A stretch of DNA of 64,000 nucleotides from an uncultured Parabacteroides sp. (GCF_905196875.1 NZ_CAJJWO010000021.1:9953-73952), one strand, 5' to 3'. Numbered from the stretch's first letter, positions 1 to 9,719 are shown. Numbers and translations: made by a program. Notes: generated from the letters alone by a model not told the origin.

Positions 1-884
1 TGTAAAGAGATTTCGAGACTGTCAGGGGAAGAAAGGTTGTCTACCTGTAAGCAAAATCCTTGTGGTAGAGATTGGGGGACATCAAACTGGTACTTTTTAC
101 CGTTATAGTCAACCATGGCTTTTTGTTTACCCGCACGTGGGGTATAATAAAAGAAGCCTTTCCCCTCGTGCGTTACATTAAAGCCGACGATCTCTTCTTT
201 GTCTTCATTTATAATCTTTCCGGTTGCATCCAGCGGATTACCGAAAGCATCTGTTATTTCAAATGCGATACGGGAAGGGACATCCTGAATCAGGTTTCCT
301 CCCTCCGGATAGAACTTCAAGTTTACCTTTTTCCCTTTTTGGGGCTTTTCCCGCTTCTTCGGATATTTACCGTAGCCGTATTTCAGCATATCCTTTTCCT
401 CGTAATTCCCTTCTGTTTTCGGTTTGTCGAATACCGGCAACAGCCGGGAGAAGAGAGCGTCTTCTCCGAAGTTCAACATATATTTCGTATAGGCACGGAC
501 TTCATAGAAGCCGGAATAAAAAGGCAGTTGCCCCAGCGTAAAGTCACCATGACATTGTCCGTTCTCTATTTTCAGTACCCGCTTATCTATGATTTCACCA
601 CCGGGGTTTAACAACTCGACATATAAGGTCTTACTTAACAGGGTTGCCTCATGTAGCTCGGAAGTAACCACATAGCATTTAAACCAAATGTTATCGCCCT
701 GATAATAACTGGTATTATCAAAATGCAGGTAGACTTTCTCACGGGGTATGTATTGCGAAAACTGATCCGTGGCACGGATATAACGGGTGAGCTTACTGAT
801 CACACTGTCTGTTTCCTGTCCCGAAACCTGAAGGCTAAACAGCAAAAGAAAAATATAACCGATAACTCTCCGGAGTGTTTTCAT
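1..884 (-). CDS. MG2/macroglobulin-like secreted protein, 3' end cut by window edge
   Basis: Read on the minus strand from ATG at 882-884, the frame stays open for 294 codons to the window edge, so the C-terminus is missing. It begins with a signal peptide (MKTLRRVIGYIFLLLFSLQ, cleaved near VSGQ). A stretch around residues 52-70 (KVYLHFDNTSYYQGDNIWFK) is the hallmark of the MG2-like beta-sandwich found in large Bacteroidetes envelope proteins, which often continue into a TonB-plug-like region. A second beta-rich segment follows, with FYPEGGNL near residues 192-199. The role is unknown; a surface or periplasmic location is inferred. It lies 70 bp downstream of the S41 protease gene on the same strand and is probably the last gene of that operon. 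The family assignment is fairly secure, the function is not. Confidence 0.75.
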   Translation of the reverse strand, partial: MKTLRRVIGYIFLLLFSLQVSGQETDSVISKLTRYIRATDQFSQYIPREKVYLHFDNTSYYQGDNIWFKCYVVTSELHEATLLSKTLYVELLNPGGEIIDKRVLKIENGQCHGDFTLGQLPFYSGFYEVRAYTKYMLNFGEDALFSRLLPVFDKPKTEGNYEEKDMLKYGYGKYPKKREKPQKGKKVNLKFYPEGGNLIQDVPSRIAFEITDAFGNPLDATGKIINEDKEEIVGFNVTHEGKGFFYYTPRAGKQKAMVDYNGKKYQFDVPQSLPQGFCLQVDNLSSPDSLEISL

Positions 885-954
885 GCGAACCTCGTATATT
901 CCTTATATATATCACATCAACTTCCCCTGCATTTTCAAAATTATATATTTGTTC

Positions 955-2544
955 TTACCTTCCCAACTCCTTATTATAAACCGCCTCGTCATTAATGATG
1001 CGGAGAGCTTCTTTAAAGCTTTCGTTATCGTCGTTTATAACCTGGAAGTACTCAGCCATATCATACAGGTCACGAGCTATCAAGGCTTTTACCTGAAGGG
1101 TGATAAGAGGTTTGGAACGATTATACTGCTCTTCGTTAAACTCGATCTTTTCTTCCTTACCCAGGTTGATCAATTCCTGCAAAGTCTCTTCAGGAACGAC
1201 AAAATCCTTCTTATACTGATTGAACTTAGGATATTTCTTGTTCATCTCGCTACGGTTGCGATCCAGATAATTCATCGCTACGCGGTTTACCAGTCCGGTG
1301 GCAACCAGACTACGATGATAATCCGTATAACGGGTCGTATCAACCGGAATAAATACGTCGGGCATAATACCGCCACCACCATAAACGATACGTTTCGTTT
1401 CCAGTGTATTATATTTCATTGAATCCGGGAAATGGATACTGTCGGCACTCATCAGCTCACCACGGTTGTAACGATCGATCAGGTCGTGCTGATAGTCTTC
1501 CAGTTTACCGTTTTCGTAATGTTTCTGAATGCTTCGTCCGGTGGGCGTATAATAACGTGCTACCGTCAGGCGAATCATAGAACCGTCAGGCATAGGGATT
1601 GGTTTTTGCACCAGGCCTTTCCCGAATGTACGACGACCTACTACTACACCGCGGTCCCAATCTTGTACGGCACCGGCCAGGATCTCGCTTGCGGAAGCAG
1701 AAGATTCGTCAACCAATACGACCAGACGTCCATCTTCAAATCCGCCACGTACAGTCGACTTGGCCTCGTCACGTGGCTGTTTGTTACCTTCAGTATAGAC
1801 AATCAGTTTGTCTTTATCGAGGAATTCATCCGCCAGTTCGATAGCGATATTGAGATAACCTCCCCCGTTCCCTTGCAGGTCGAGAATCAGGTTCTTCATT
1901 CCCTGTTTTTTCAGTTTGGCAAGTGCCTCACGGAACTCGTCGGCCGAAGAGGCTGCAAAACGGTTCAGTTTGATATATCCGGTCTGTTTATCTGCCATAT
2001 AAGCGGCATCCATACTGGTTACAGGGATCTTACCGCGGATAATCTTAAACTCGATCAGCTCCGGATTCTTATTACGCAATACTTTTATGCTGACTTCGGT
2101 TCCTTTCGGACCACGCAGGCGTTTCATAATGTCGGTAGTCTTCATTTTAACACCGGCTATCAGGGTATCGTCGACCATGATGATACGGTCGCCAGCCACT
2201 AACCCTACCTTTTCAGACGGTCCGCCGGGGATTACCTGGATAACATATAATGTATCGGTCAACATGTTGAACTGAATGCCGATACCGTCGAAGTTTCCTT
2301 GCAAAGGTTCGGTCATCTCTTTTGTTTCTTCCGGATCCATATAATTAGAATGTGGGTCCAGTTTTTCCAGCATACCGATAATCGCATCTTCCACCAGCTT
2401 GGAATCATCCACCGGATCTACATAGAGATTCGAAATAGCATACAATGCCATGGATAATTTGCGGGCATCCTGATTCGGTTTCTGGGCCACTGCCGATGTG
2501 ATGGCAACCATCGCAACAAGCAGGGAGACTAGGATTCGTTTCAT
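955..2544 (-). CDS. ctpA: S41-family C-terminal processing peptidase (CtpA/Prc type)
   Basis: Serine endopeptidase with a Ser/Lys dyad, exported to the periplasm, that trims or degrades proteins from their C-termini. Residues 1-21 form a signal peptide ending AVAQ. A PDZ domain spans about residues 85-160, containing GIGIQF and the GLVAGDRI loop. The peptidase core holds GNGGGY (225-230) and SSASASE (281-287). Ser284 and Lys309 in TFGKG are 25 residues apart, the spacing expected of the catalytic dyad. At 529 residues it is normal for the Bacteroidetes family. The ATG at 2542-2544 directly precedes the signal peptide. It is 24 bp downstream of coaD in the same operon. Specific substrates cannot be told from the sequence. 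Confidence 0.93.
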   Translation of the reverse strand: MKRILVSLLVAMVAITSAVAQKPNQDARKLSMALYAISNLYVDPVDDSKLVEDAIIGMLEKLDPHSNYMDPEETKEMTEPLQGNFDGIGIQFNMLTDTLYVIQVIPGGPSEKVGLVAGDRIIMVDDTLIAGVKMKTTDIMKRLRGPKGTEVSIKVLRNKNPELIEFKIIRGKIPVTSMDAAYMADKQTGYIKLNRFAASSADEFREALAKLKKQGMKNLILDLQGNGGGYLNIAIELADEFLDKDKLIVYTEGNKQPRDEAKSTVRGGFEDGRLVVLVDESSASASEILAGAVQDWDRGVVVGRRTFGKGLVQKPIPMPDGSMIRLTVARYYTPTGRSIQKHYENGKLEDYQHDLIDRYNRGELMSADSIHFPDSMKYNTLETKRIVYGGGGIMPDVFIPVDTTRYTDYHRSLVATGLVNRVAMNYLDRNRSEMNKKYPKFNQYKKDFVVPEETLQELINLGKEEKIEFNEEQYNRSKPLITLQVKALIARDLYDMAEYFQVINDDNESFKEALRIINDEAVYNKELGR

Positions 2545-2568
2545 TTTTGATCTTTATTTCGTAAGTTG

Positions 2569-3030
2569 TCAATATAAGTCCGTCCCCTTTGGTACGAACT
2601 GGGAAATATCTTTTCCATAATGCAACAGTTCACGCACAATGCTGGAACTGATATGCGTATGTTCGGGTTCAGTAAACAAGATGAATGTTTCGATACCACT
2701 CAGCTTGCGGTTTACATCAGCAATACTTTTCTCATATTCGAAATCGTTAACCGTACGGATACCACGCAGAATGAACTCAGCTCCCATTTCGTCGGCAAAA
2801 TCTACCGTAAGCGAGTTGTACGACATCACCTTTACCCTGGGCTCGTTTTTATACAGGTGATCGATTGCTTCCAATCGTTTCTCGATCGAGAAATAAGTTT
2901 GTTTCTTCTCGTTGATACCTATGGAAATAATGATCTCATCCACCAGAGCCAGCCCACGAGTTACCAGTGATTGATGTCCGATAGTGAACGGATCGAAAGT
3001 TCCGGGGAAAAGGGCGATACGCTTTTTCAT
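2569..3030 (-). CDS. coaD: Phosphopantetheine adenylyltransferase
   Basis: Catalyses the fourth step of coenzyme A synthesis in the cytoplasm: ATP plus 4'-phosphopantetheine gives dephospho-CoA plus pyrophosphate. The 153-residue length is typical. The N-terminal nucleotidyltransferase signature FPGTFDPFTIGH (residues 8-19) has the T/HxGH-type ATP-binding histidine at 19, and RGIRTVNDFEYE (about 89-100) is the conserved substrate loop. ISSSIVREL near residue 127 matches the usual ISS(T/S)xVRE motif. It lies 9 bp from parE and 24 bp from the S41 protease, all on the minus strand, so it is almost certainly co-transcribed with them. No oddities are seen. Confidence 0.97.
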   Translation of the reverse strand: MKKRIALFPGTFDPFTIGHQSLVTRGLALVDEIIISIGINEKKQTYFSIEKRLEAIDHLYKNEPRVKVMSYNSLTVDFADEMGAEFILRGIRTVNDFEYEKSIADVNRKLSGIETFILFTEPEHTHISSSIVRELLHYGKDISQFVPKGTDLY

Positions 3031-3039
3031 TCTCAGTGT

Positions 3040-4905
3040 TTAATTAACCACATCTTCTTCTACAACCAGGTTGTCAATGATAAAGTTCTGTCTTTCCATG
3101 GTGTTCTTACCCATATAGAATTCAAGCATATCTTTTACCAGGTCTTCTTTTTTCATTGTAACCGGGTCCAGGCGTATATCTTTACCGATAAAATGCTTGA
3201 ACTCGTCAGGCGAGATCTCTCCCAACCCTTTAAAGCGAGTGATCTCCGGATTCTTACCTACAGCCTCTATGGCTGCCAAACGCTCTTCCTCGCTATAACA
3301 GTAATAAGTTTTCTGTTTGTTGCGGACACGGAAAAGCGGAGTTTGCAGGATATAGACATGATTCCGTTTGATCAGATCAGGGAAGAATTGCAGGAAGAAC
3401 GTAATCAGCAACAAGCGGATATGCATACCGTCGACATCGGCATCGGTAGCAATGATTACTTTGTTGTATCTCAGTCCATCCAGTCCGTCTTCAATATTGA
3501 GGGCCGCCTGCAGGAGATTGAACTCTTCATTTTCATAAACGATCTTCTTCGTCAGGCCATAGCTATTAAGCGGCTTACCACGTAAACTGAAAACAGCCTG
3601 ATAGTTCGGGTCACGGCTCTTAGTGATAGATCCGCTGGCCGAATCACCCTCGGTGATGAAGATACAACTTTCTTCCGTACGGTCACCTTTCGTATCGTTC
3701 AGATGGATACGGCAATCGCGTAATTTCTTATTGTGCAGGTTAGCCTTCTTGGCTCGTTCGCGCGCCAGTTTGGTAACACCGGCAATGGCTTTACGTTCTT
3801 TTTCCGACTCCAGGATTTTGCGGAGCAGAGCCTCCGAAGTATCTACATTTTTATGCAGATAATTATCCAGTTCCTTCTTGATAAAGTCACCCACGAACTT
3901 AGCAACAGTCGGCCCGTCGGGACCTATATCCTTCGATCCCAGCTTTGTCTTCGTCTGGCTTTCGAACACAGGCTCTTCAACCTTGATACTGATAGCGGCA
4001 ACAATACCGGCACGAATATCGGAGTATTCGAAGTTCTTGTTATAATATTCTTTGATAACACGACCCAGCGTCTCACGGAAAGCAGAAAGATGTGTTCCTC
4101 CCTGCGTCGTATACTGCCCGTTTACAAAGGAATAATATTCTTCACCATACTGGTTACTATGGGTTATAACCACTTCTATATCTTCACCGTTCAGATGGAT
4201 GATCGGATATAATGGCTCGGTAGTCATATTCTCGTTCAGCAGGTCTACCAGACCATTGCGAGAATGGAATTTCTTACCGTTGAAAAGAATAGTCAGTCCG
4301 GAGTTCAAAAAGACATAATTCTTCAACAAACTTTCTATGAACTCGTCTTTATACTGATATTCCTTGAATATTTCACGGTCGGGAATAAAATAGATCGATG
4401 TCCCGTTCGCTTCCGTCGTTGGCTGAATACCCGACTCCTCGGTAATGATCGCCTTGCTGTATTCTACCCGCTTACATTCTCCGTCACGGAAACTGGTGAT
4501 AAGGAAATAGCTACTCAAAGCATTTACAGCTTTGATACCGACACCGTTCAGGCCGACAGACTTTTTAAAAGCCTTACTGTCGTACTTGGCACCCGTATTC
4601 ATCTTACTGGAAACGTCGACCACTTTTCCCAGAGGAACACCGCGGCCATAGTCCCTGACAGAAACGGTTCCTTCTTCCACGGTCACTTCTATGGTTTTGC
4701 CATACCCCATCATGTATTCGTCGATAGAGTTGTCGAGTACCTCTTTCAGCAATACATAGATACCATCATCCGCATAGCTGCCATCTCCCAATTTACCAAT
4801 ATACATACCTGGGCGCCGGCGGATATGTTCCATCCAATCCAGCGTCTTGATATCGTCGTCATTATACGCTGTCGGTTGTTGCATTGTTGAATTCAGTTCT
4901 TCCAT
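3040..4905 (-). CDS. parE: DNA topoisomerase IV subunit B
   Basis: ATPase subunit of the type IIA topoisomerase that decatenates daughter chromosomes. The N-terminal GHKL ATPase region has the Mg-binding helix EVLDNSIDEY, YGRGVP and the GLNGVGIKAVNALS ATP-lid segment. A transducer domain and a Toprim domain follow, with FITEGDSASGS and ATDADVDGMH. Near the C-terminus, RFKGLGEISPDEF is a type IIA signature. At 621 residues it is the usual short ParE form, without the insertion seen in many GyrB proteins. It sits between the GNAT-like gene (9 bp upstream) and coaD (9 bp downstream). Its partner subunit is encoded separately at 18917-21637. Confidence 0.96.
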   Translation of the reverse strand: MEELNSTMQQPTAYNDDDIKTLDWMEHIRRRPGMYIGKLGDGSYADDGIYVLLKEVLDNSIDEYMMGYGKTIEVTVEEGTVSVRDYGRGVPLGKVVDVSSKMNTGAKYDSKAFKKSVGLNGVGIKAVNALSSYFLITSFRDGECKRVEYSKAIITEESGIQPTTEANGTSIYFIPDREIFKEYQYKDEFIESLLKNYVFLNSGLTILFNGKKFHSRNGLVDLLNENMTTEPLYPIIHLNGEDIEVVITHSNQYGEEYYSFVNGQYTTQGGTHLSAFRETLGRVIKEYYNKNFEYSDIRAGIVAAISIKVEEPVFESQTKTKLGSKDIGPDGPTVAKFVGDFIKKELDNYLHKNVDTSEALLRKILESEKERKAIAGVTKLARERAKKANLHNKKLRDCRIHLNDTKGDRTEESCIFITEGDSASGSITKSRDPNYQAVFSLRGKPLNSYGLTKKIVYENEEFNLLQAALNIEDGLDGLRYNKVIIATDADVDGMHIRLLLITFFLQFFPDLIKRNHVYILQTPLFRVRNKQKTYYCYSEEERLAAIEAVGKNPEITRFKGLGEISPDEFKHFIGKDIRLDPVTMKKEDLVKDMLEFYMGKNTMERQNFIIDNLVVEEDVVN

Positions 4906-4914
4906 AGAAAATCC

Positions 4915-6045
4915 TTATTTTAATTTTTTGATAAAAGCTCTTCTTGTCTTATGGTGTTCACGCTTGAAATAATCCCATTGAGCCTGTACGGCATTGTTGC
5001 TTGCCAACTCCGGGTTACTTTCGGCATATTCGACTCCCAGATTGATATATACGGGAATAAGATCGTTGAACAGCAACGCATTTACCCCTTTATTCTGATA
5101 TTCCGGCAATACGCCTGTCAGATACAGGTCGATCACTTTCGGTTTTGTTTTCAATGCTTTCAGCAGATGTATCCATCCGAAAGGAAACAAATGTCCTTTT
5201 GCCTTCTGCATAGCATGCGAGAGACTGGGCAGTGAAATTCCGAAACCGACTACCGTATCATCTTCTTCCCGGATAATAAGAGTCACCAGATCCAGGCGGA
5301 TCATCGGGATATATTGCTTCACATAATAATCGATCTGCTTCTGTGTCAGCGGAGCAAAACCGTACAATGGAGCATAAGCTGCATTCAAAGTTTCGAATAT
5401 CTTCTGTGCATACGGCCATATCTCCTTTGTGTTTTTGAACTTCATGGTTTTCAAGCCGTATTTCTTTTTTACGATCTCCCCGATGCGTTGATGTTTTTCG
5501 GGAATACCTTCCGGTATATATATCTTGAACTCGTGCCAGTCCTGATCTTTCTCATATCCGATACGCTCCAGATGTTTCGGATAATAAGGAAAATTGTAGA
5601 TAGCAGCCATTGTCCCGAGTTGGTCGAATCCTTCGATCAGCATCCCTTCATGATCCATATCGGTGAATCCCATCGGTCCGTGTATCTCTTTCATTCCTTG
5701 TTCTTTCGCCCATTTTTCAACGGCACTGAACAAGGCATCGACTACCTCGGCATCATCAATGAAATCAATGAAACCGAAGCGGGCACGTTCCTGGTTCCAC
5801 ACTTCGTTACTGCGACGATTGATCATTCCGGCAATACGGCCGACAATTTTATCATCCTTATAGGCAAGAAAATAGATGGCATCACAAACTTCGAATGCCG
5901 GATTCTTTTTCTTATCCAGTGTAACCATCTCCTCTTCGATCAATCCCGGTATATGATAGGGGTTACCTTTGTATAAATCAATATTGAACTTAACGAATTT
6001 CTTCAGTTCCTTTTTGCTGGTAACTTCTTTAATTACTACGCTCAT
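4915..6045 (-). CDS. GNAT-like N-acetyltransferase of unknown substrate
   Basis: A 376-residue cytoplasmic protein with no signal peptide. An N-terminal GNAT-like fold is suggested by IYFLAYKDDKIVGRIAG (about residues 57-73), followed by EIHGPMGFTD near 120-130. The C-terminal half has a second acetyltransferase-like block: TVVGFGISLP, then LYLTGVLPEYQNKGVNALLF, whose NKGVN resembles the acetyl-CoA-binding Q/RxxGxG/A loop. It may therefore be a double-GNAT protein. It is the first gene of the operon leading into parE, coaD and the S41 protease, with a -7 box 22 bp upstream. No substrate can be inferred; linkage to parE is likely syntenic rather than functional. Confidence 0.8.
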   Translation of the reverse strand: MSVVIKEVTSKKELKKFVKFNIDLYKGNPYHIPGLIEEEMVTLDKKKNPAFEVCDAIYFLAYKDDKIVGRIAGMINRRSNEVWNQERARFGFIDFIDDAEVVDALFSAVEKWAKEQGMKEIHGPMGFTDMDHEGMLIEGFDQLGTMAAIYNFPYYPKHLERIGYEKDQDWHEFKIYIPEGIPEKHQRIGEIVKKKYGLKTMKFKNTKEIWPYAQKIFETLNAAYAPLYGFAPLTQKQIDYYVKQYIPMIRLDLVTLIIREEDDTVVGFGISLPSLSHAMQKAKGHLFPFGWIHLLKALKTKPKVIDLYLTGVLPEYQNKGVNALLFNDLIPVYINLGVEYAESNPELASNNAVQAQWDYFKREHHKTRRAFIKKLK

Positions 6046-6066
6046 TGGTTCATTTAATTAGAACGG

Positions 6067-6074
6067 CAAATTTA
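6067..6074 (-). promoter_or_regulatory. Bacteroidetes -7 box for the GNAT-parE-coaD-ctp operon
   Basis: On the minus strand this reads TAAATTTG, a full match to TAnnTTTG, 22 bp upstream of the ATG at 6043-6045. It predicts a very short leader. The upstream bases 6075-6125 are AT-rich with loose TTAATTTG repeats and no clear -33 element. Confidence 0.6.
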
Positions 6075-6260
6075 CATAATTAATTTGTTACTTAATAATC
6101 CGCTACTTAGTTAATTTGTTAATTGATTGTTTAAGATCAGACGAACCGGTTTCCCGGCTTTTAGACAGGCTTGACTTCTACCGGCTCATCCGCTCGTTTG
6201 CCAATTCAGTTTAGCAAAAGATAACCAGCCAATTACAGTTACTTCGTAGTTTCATGTTTT

Positions 6261-6354
6261 GGAAACTCCAGTTTCCCACGGAGGAAACTAGAATTCCCCG
6301 CGCAGGGAACTGGAGTTTCCTCCCCAGGAAACCTGCGTTTCTTCGATAGGAGAC
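6261..6354. repeat. Array A: tandem 22-bp dyad repeats, word GGAAAC/GTTTCC
   Basis: Lies in the 416-bp region between two divergent genes. Units start at 6261, 6283, 6306, 6327 and (degenerate) 6349, averaging exactly 22 bp. The first unit is the palindrome GGAAACTCCAGTTTCC (6261-6276). The next three keep the arms with changes: GGAAACTAGAATTCC at 6283, GGAACTGGAGTTTCC at 6306 and GGAAACCTGCGTTTC at 6327. GGAA and TTCC half-sites therefore alternate every 10-12 bp, close to one helical turn. The linkers (about 6-7 bp) are not conserved. Nothing codes here. The rest of the region (6075-6260 and 6355-6419) holds only AT-rich sequence without a recognisable element. Confidence 0.75.
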
Positions 6355-6419
6355 GAAAAATACTCCCGGTATTTGGATAATTTATTGGCTGGAGTTGCCA
6401 TGAATAGTTAATTTACCAT

Positions 6420-6427
6420 TATATTTG
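6420..6427 (+). promoter_or_regulatory. -7 box for the SMP-30-like gene
   Basis: TATATTTG, a perfect TAnnTTTG match, lies 34 bp upstream of the ATG at 6462. This supports that start and shows array A lies just upstream of a promoter. Confidence 0.6.
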
Positions 6428-6461
6428 CATACGTAACAGGCAGTGAAATTGTATATTTACC

Positions 6462-7406
6462 ATGAAAAACTTAATAGGACTACTTATGTTGACAATACCT
6501 TTTATTACAGGCGGATGTTCATCCGAACCGAAAACTATCGAAGCAAACCTGGCATTTAAAGCCGAAGCAACGACCGGCGAAGGCTCTATCTGGCATCCGG
6601 ATAGAAATACATTGTTTTGGGTGGACATCGAAGGAAAAACATTATATGAGTATTATCCAGATAAGCAAGACTGTAAAACATGGGAGTTCGACCGTATGGT
6701 GTCTACGGTTGTGCCCGAAACAGATAGTACGGTGATCGTATCCCTCCAGGACGAGATCGTAAGGGTGAACCTGAATGACAGTAGCCAGACATCGGTCGCT
6801 CCGATACCGGATTATGAAGGAAAGGTCCGCTGCAACGATGGGAAATGCGATCCGGCCGGACGCCTGTGGATAGGAACGATGGGATTCGGTGCACCCGAAG
6901 GCGCCGGAACACTGTACACCGTTGTTCCCGATGGAACTGTAACGACCAAACTGAACAAGGTAACGATCTCGAACGGCATCGTGTGGTCTGCCAACAAAAA
7001 GTATATGTATTACAACGATACGACAACCGGAAGGATAGCCCGCTACCGGTACGACGAAAAGACCGCCGATATCCTCTTCGACGGAGTAGCCGTTGTCATG
7101 CGGCCGGGTACAGGTTCTCCCGATGGCATGACGATCGATAGCAACGATAATCTTTGGGTTGCCCAATGGGGCGGTTACGGTGTCTATTGTTACAATCCCT
7201 ATACGGGAGAACTGCTGGCAAAAGTAGAGGTGCCGGCTCCTAATGTCGCTTCCTGTGCATTCGGCGGCGAGGATATGAATACGCTCTACATTACAACGGC
7301 ACGCGCCGGACTATCGGACAAACAGCTGGAAGAATACCCCCTTAGCGGTAGTCTTTTTGTTTGTAACCCAGAGGCAAATGGTCCGGAGCCATACCGGTTC
7401 AAATAA
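6462..7406 (+). CDS. SMP-30/gluconolactonase-like lipoprotein
   Basis: A six-bladed beta-propeller of the SMP-30/regucalcin/LRE family, which includes metal-dependent lactonases of sugar acids. It is a lipoprotein with lipobox FITGGC and lipidated Cys19, so it acts in the periplasm or outer membrane rather than the cytosol. The family's metal and substrate residues are visible: Glu40 (TTGEGSIWHPD), Asn125 (RCNDGKCDPAGR), Asn171 (TISNGIVWS) and Asp221 (GSPDGMTID). Length (314 aa) fits. It stands alone after its own -7 box, with rnr 108 bp downstream. The substrate lactone is unknown. The divalent-metal site argues for an active enzyme rather than a binding protein. Confidence 0.88.
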   Translation: MKNLIGLLMLTIPFITGGCSSEPKTIEANLAFKAEATTGEGSIWHPDRNTLFWVDIEGKTLYEYYPDKQDCKTWEFDRMVSTVVPETDSTVIVSLQDEIVRVNLNDSSQTSVAPIPDYEGKVRCNDGKCDPAGRLWIGTMGFGAPEGAGTLYTVVPDGTVTTKLNKVTISNGIVWSANKKYMYYNDTTTGRIARYRYDEKTADILFDGVAVVMRPGTGSPDGMTIDSNDNLWVAQWGGYGVYCYNPYTGELLAKVEVPAPNVASCAFGGEDMNTLYITTARAGLSDKQLEEYPLSGSLFVCNPEANGPEPYRFK

Positions 7407-7514
7407 TAACAAAACAGACAATATAATTTAGCCTGTTTGTAAACAGTATCTCGATTATAATTGTTTATTTTGTAGGGAGATGTTATATCTCTTATTTAAT
7501 CACGAAAGAAATAT

Positions 7515-9695
7515 ATGACAAAAAACAAATCCGGGAAAAAGGATAACAAAGAAAACAAACCGAAAAAGAATAAGGCAAAGCGCATGAAGAAAGAAGCTAT
7601 GCTTCATTCCGTCATGTCTGTTTTCCAGTCCTCTCCCAAGGAACCATTTAATTATAAACAGATAAGCAAGCTGATCGGTGTGGAAAGCCAGGTTCAGAAG
7701 CTCCAGGTGGTGGACCTTCTGTATGATCTTTCAGCCGAAAACTTTATTACGGAAATAGACCGTGGCCGTTATCGGTATAACGGTCTGGGAACAACAGCCA
7801 TCGGTACATTCGGACGCCGGAGCAACGGGAAAAATTCGTTTATTCCGGAAGATGGCGGAACGCCTGTTTTTGTGGCCGAGCGAAACTCAGGACATGCCAT
7901 GGACGGCGACAAGGTGAAGGTACAGCTATTTGCTAAACGCAAGGGGGCTGAACCGGAAGCCGAAGTTATCGAGGTGCTGGAAAGCCAGAAAAAGACATTT
8001 GTCGGCAAGTTGCAGGTAACGAAAGGTTTTGCCTTCCTGATTACCGAAAATAAGACTTTGGCCAACGATATATTCATTCCGAAAGAAAAACTGAAAGGTG
8101 GAAAGAACGGCGACAAAGCGATTGTTCGTATCGTGGAATGGCCGGAAGATGCCAAGAACCCGCTCGGAGAAGTAGTCGATATATTAGGCGTAGCCGGTCA
8201 GAACACTGCAGAGATGCATGCGATCCTGGCCGAGTTTGGTCTGCCGTATGTATATCCTGTAAATGTAGAAAAAGCAGCCAATAAAATACCGGATACTATC
8301 CCGGAAGAAGAGATTGCCAAACGTGAGGACTTCCGCGATGTCCTGACTTTCACCATCGACCCGAAAGATGCTAAAGACTTCGACGATGCTCTTTCTATTC
8401 GCAGGCTGGATAATGAAAATTGGGAAGTAGGCGTACATATCGCCGACGTAACCCATTATGTAAAACCGGAAAGCCTGATCGACCGCGAAGCAGAAAGCCG
8501 TGCAACATCTGTCTATCTGGTAGACCGTACGATCCCGATGCTACCGGAACGACTGTGTAACCAGATTTGCTCATTACGACCGGACGAAGAAAAGTTAAGC
8601 TTCTCCGCAATCTTCGAACTGGATGAAGATGCCAACGTGAAGAAGTCGCGTATCGGACGTACAGTGATCAAGAGTAACCGCCGTTTTACCTACGAAGATG
8701 CACAGCAGGTGATCGAAACAGGTGAAGGCGACTATAAAGACGAGATCCTGAAACTGGATGCACTGGCTAAAAAGCTGCGTGAAAAACGTTTCAAGAACGG
8801 AGCCGTCAACTTCGACCGCTTTGAAGTAAGATTTGAAATCGATGAGACAGGAAAGCCGATCAGTACTTATATCAAGGAGTCGAAAGATGCCAATAAACTG
8901 ATCGAAGAGTTCATGTTGCTGGCAAACCGCACAGTAGCAGAATTCGTAGGTAAAGTACCAAAAGGGAAAACGAAAAAGACGTTCGTTTATCGTATCCACG
9001 ACCTGCCGGATCCGGACAAGTTGGAAAATTTTGCCGCCTTTATCCGCCGCTTCGGCTACAAGATGAAGACAGAAGGTAATAGCAAGCTGGATATTTCCCG
9101 CAACCTGAACCGTTTGCTCGACGAAGTACACGACAAACCGGAAGAAAACCTGATCGAGACACTGGCTATCCGCTCGATGCAAAAAGCCCGTTATACGACA
9201 GAGAATATCGGCCATTACGGTCTGGCTTTTGAATATTACACACACTTCACCTCGCCTATCCGCCGTTATCCGGATATGATGGTACACCGTTTGCTGGAAC
9301 GTTATCTGGCAGGAGGGCGTAGCGTGGTGAAAGCGAAATATGAAGAGATATGCGACCATTGCTCTACGATGGAACAGGTGGCAGCAAATGCCGAACGTGC
9401 TTCTATCAAATACAAGCAGGTAGAGTTTATGCAAGATAAATTGGGTATGGTATTCGACGGTGTTATCTCCGGTGTTACCGAATGGGGATTATACGTCGAA
9501 CTGAACGAGAATAAGTGTGAAGGTCTTGTCCCTATCCGCGACCTGGGCGACGACTTCTACGATATGGATGAAGAAACGTACAGCCTGATCGGCCGCCGCA
9601 AGAAACGTCGATTCCGCCTGGGTGATCCGGTGACAGTGAAGATCGCAAATGCGAATCTGGAACGTAAGCAACTAGACTTTATGTTGATGGAATAA
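7515..9695 (+). CDS. rnr: Ribonuclease R
   Basis: Processive 3'-5' exoribonuclease of the RNB family that degrades structured RNA. The N-terminal 25 residues are strongly basic (repeated Lys/Asn). A winged-helix segment follows (about 30-80), then cold-shock-like OB domains (about 85-230). The RNB catalytic core contains DPKDAKDFDDA near residues 281-291, whose aspartates bind the catalytic metal. HFTSPIRRYPD near residue 577 is the family's RNA-binding signature, and a C-terminal S1 domain starts around residue 640 (GVISGVTEWGLYVEL). At 726 residues it is the expected size. A strong terminator follows 25 bp after the stop. Confidence 0.96.
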   Translation: MTKNKSGKKDNKENKPKKNKAKRMKKEAMLHSVMSVFQSSPKEPFNYKQISKLIGVESQVQKLQVVDLLYDLSAENFITEIDRGRYRYNGLGTTAIGTFGRRSNGKNSFIPEDGGTPVFVAERNSGHAMDGDKVKVQLFAKRKGAEPEAEVIEVLESQKKTFVGKLQVTKGFAFLITENKTLANDIFIPKEKLKGGKNGDKAIVRIVEWPEDAKNPLGEVVDILGVAGQNTAEMHAILAEFGLPYVYPVNVEKAANKIPDTIPEEEIAKREDFRDVLTFTIDPKDAKDFDDALSIRRLDNENWEVGVHIADVTHYVKPESLIDREAESRATSVYLVDRTIPMLPERLCNQICSLRPDEEKLSFSAIFELDEDANVKKSRIGRTVIKSNRRFTYEDAQQVIETGEGDYKDEILKLDALAKKLREKRFKNGAVNFDRFEVRFEIDETGKPISTYIKESKDANKLIEEFMLLANRTVAEFVGKVPKGKTKKTFVYRIHDLPDPDKLENFAAFIRRFGYKMKTEGNSKLDISRNLNRLLDEVHDKPEENLIETLAIRSMQKARYTTENIGHYGLAFEYYTHFTSPIRRYPDMMVHRLLERYLAGGRSVVKAKYEEICDHCSTMEQVAANAERASIKYKQVEFMQDKLGMVFDGVISGVTEWGLYVELNENKCEGLVPIRDLGDDFYDMDEETYSLIGRRKKRRFRLGDPVTVKIANANLERKQLDFMLME

Positions 9696-9719
9696 GAAGG
9701 AATACTTCTGGATAAAATA

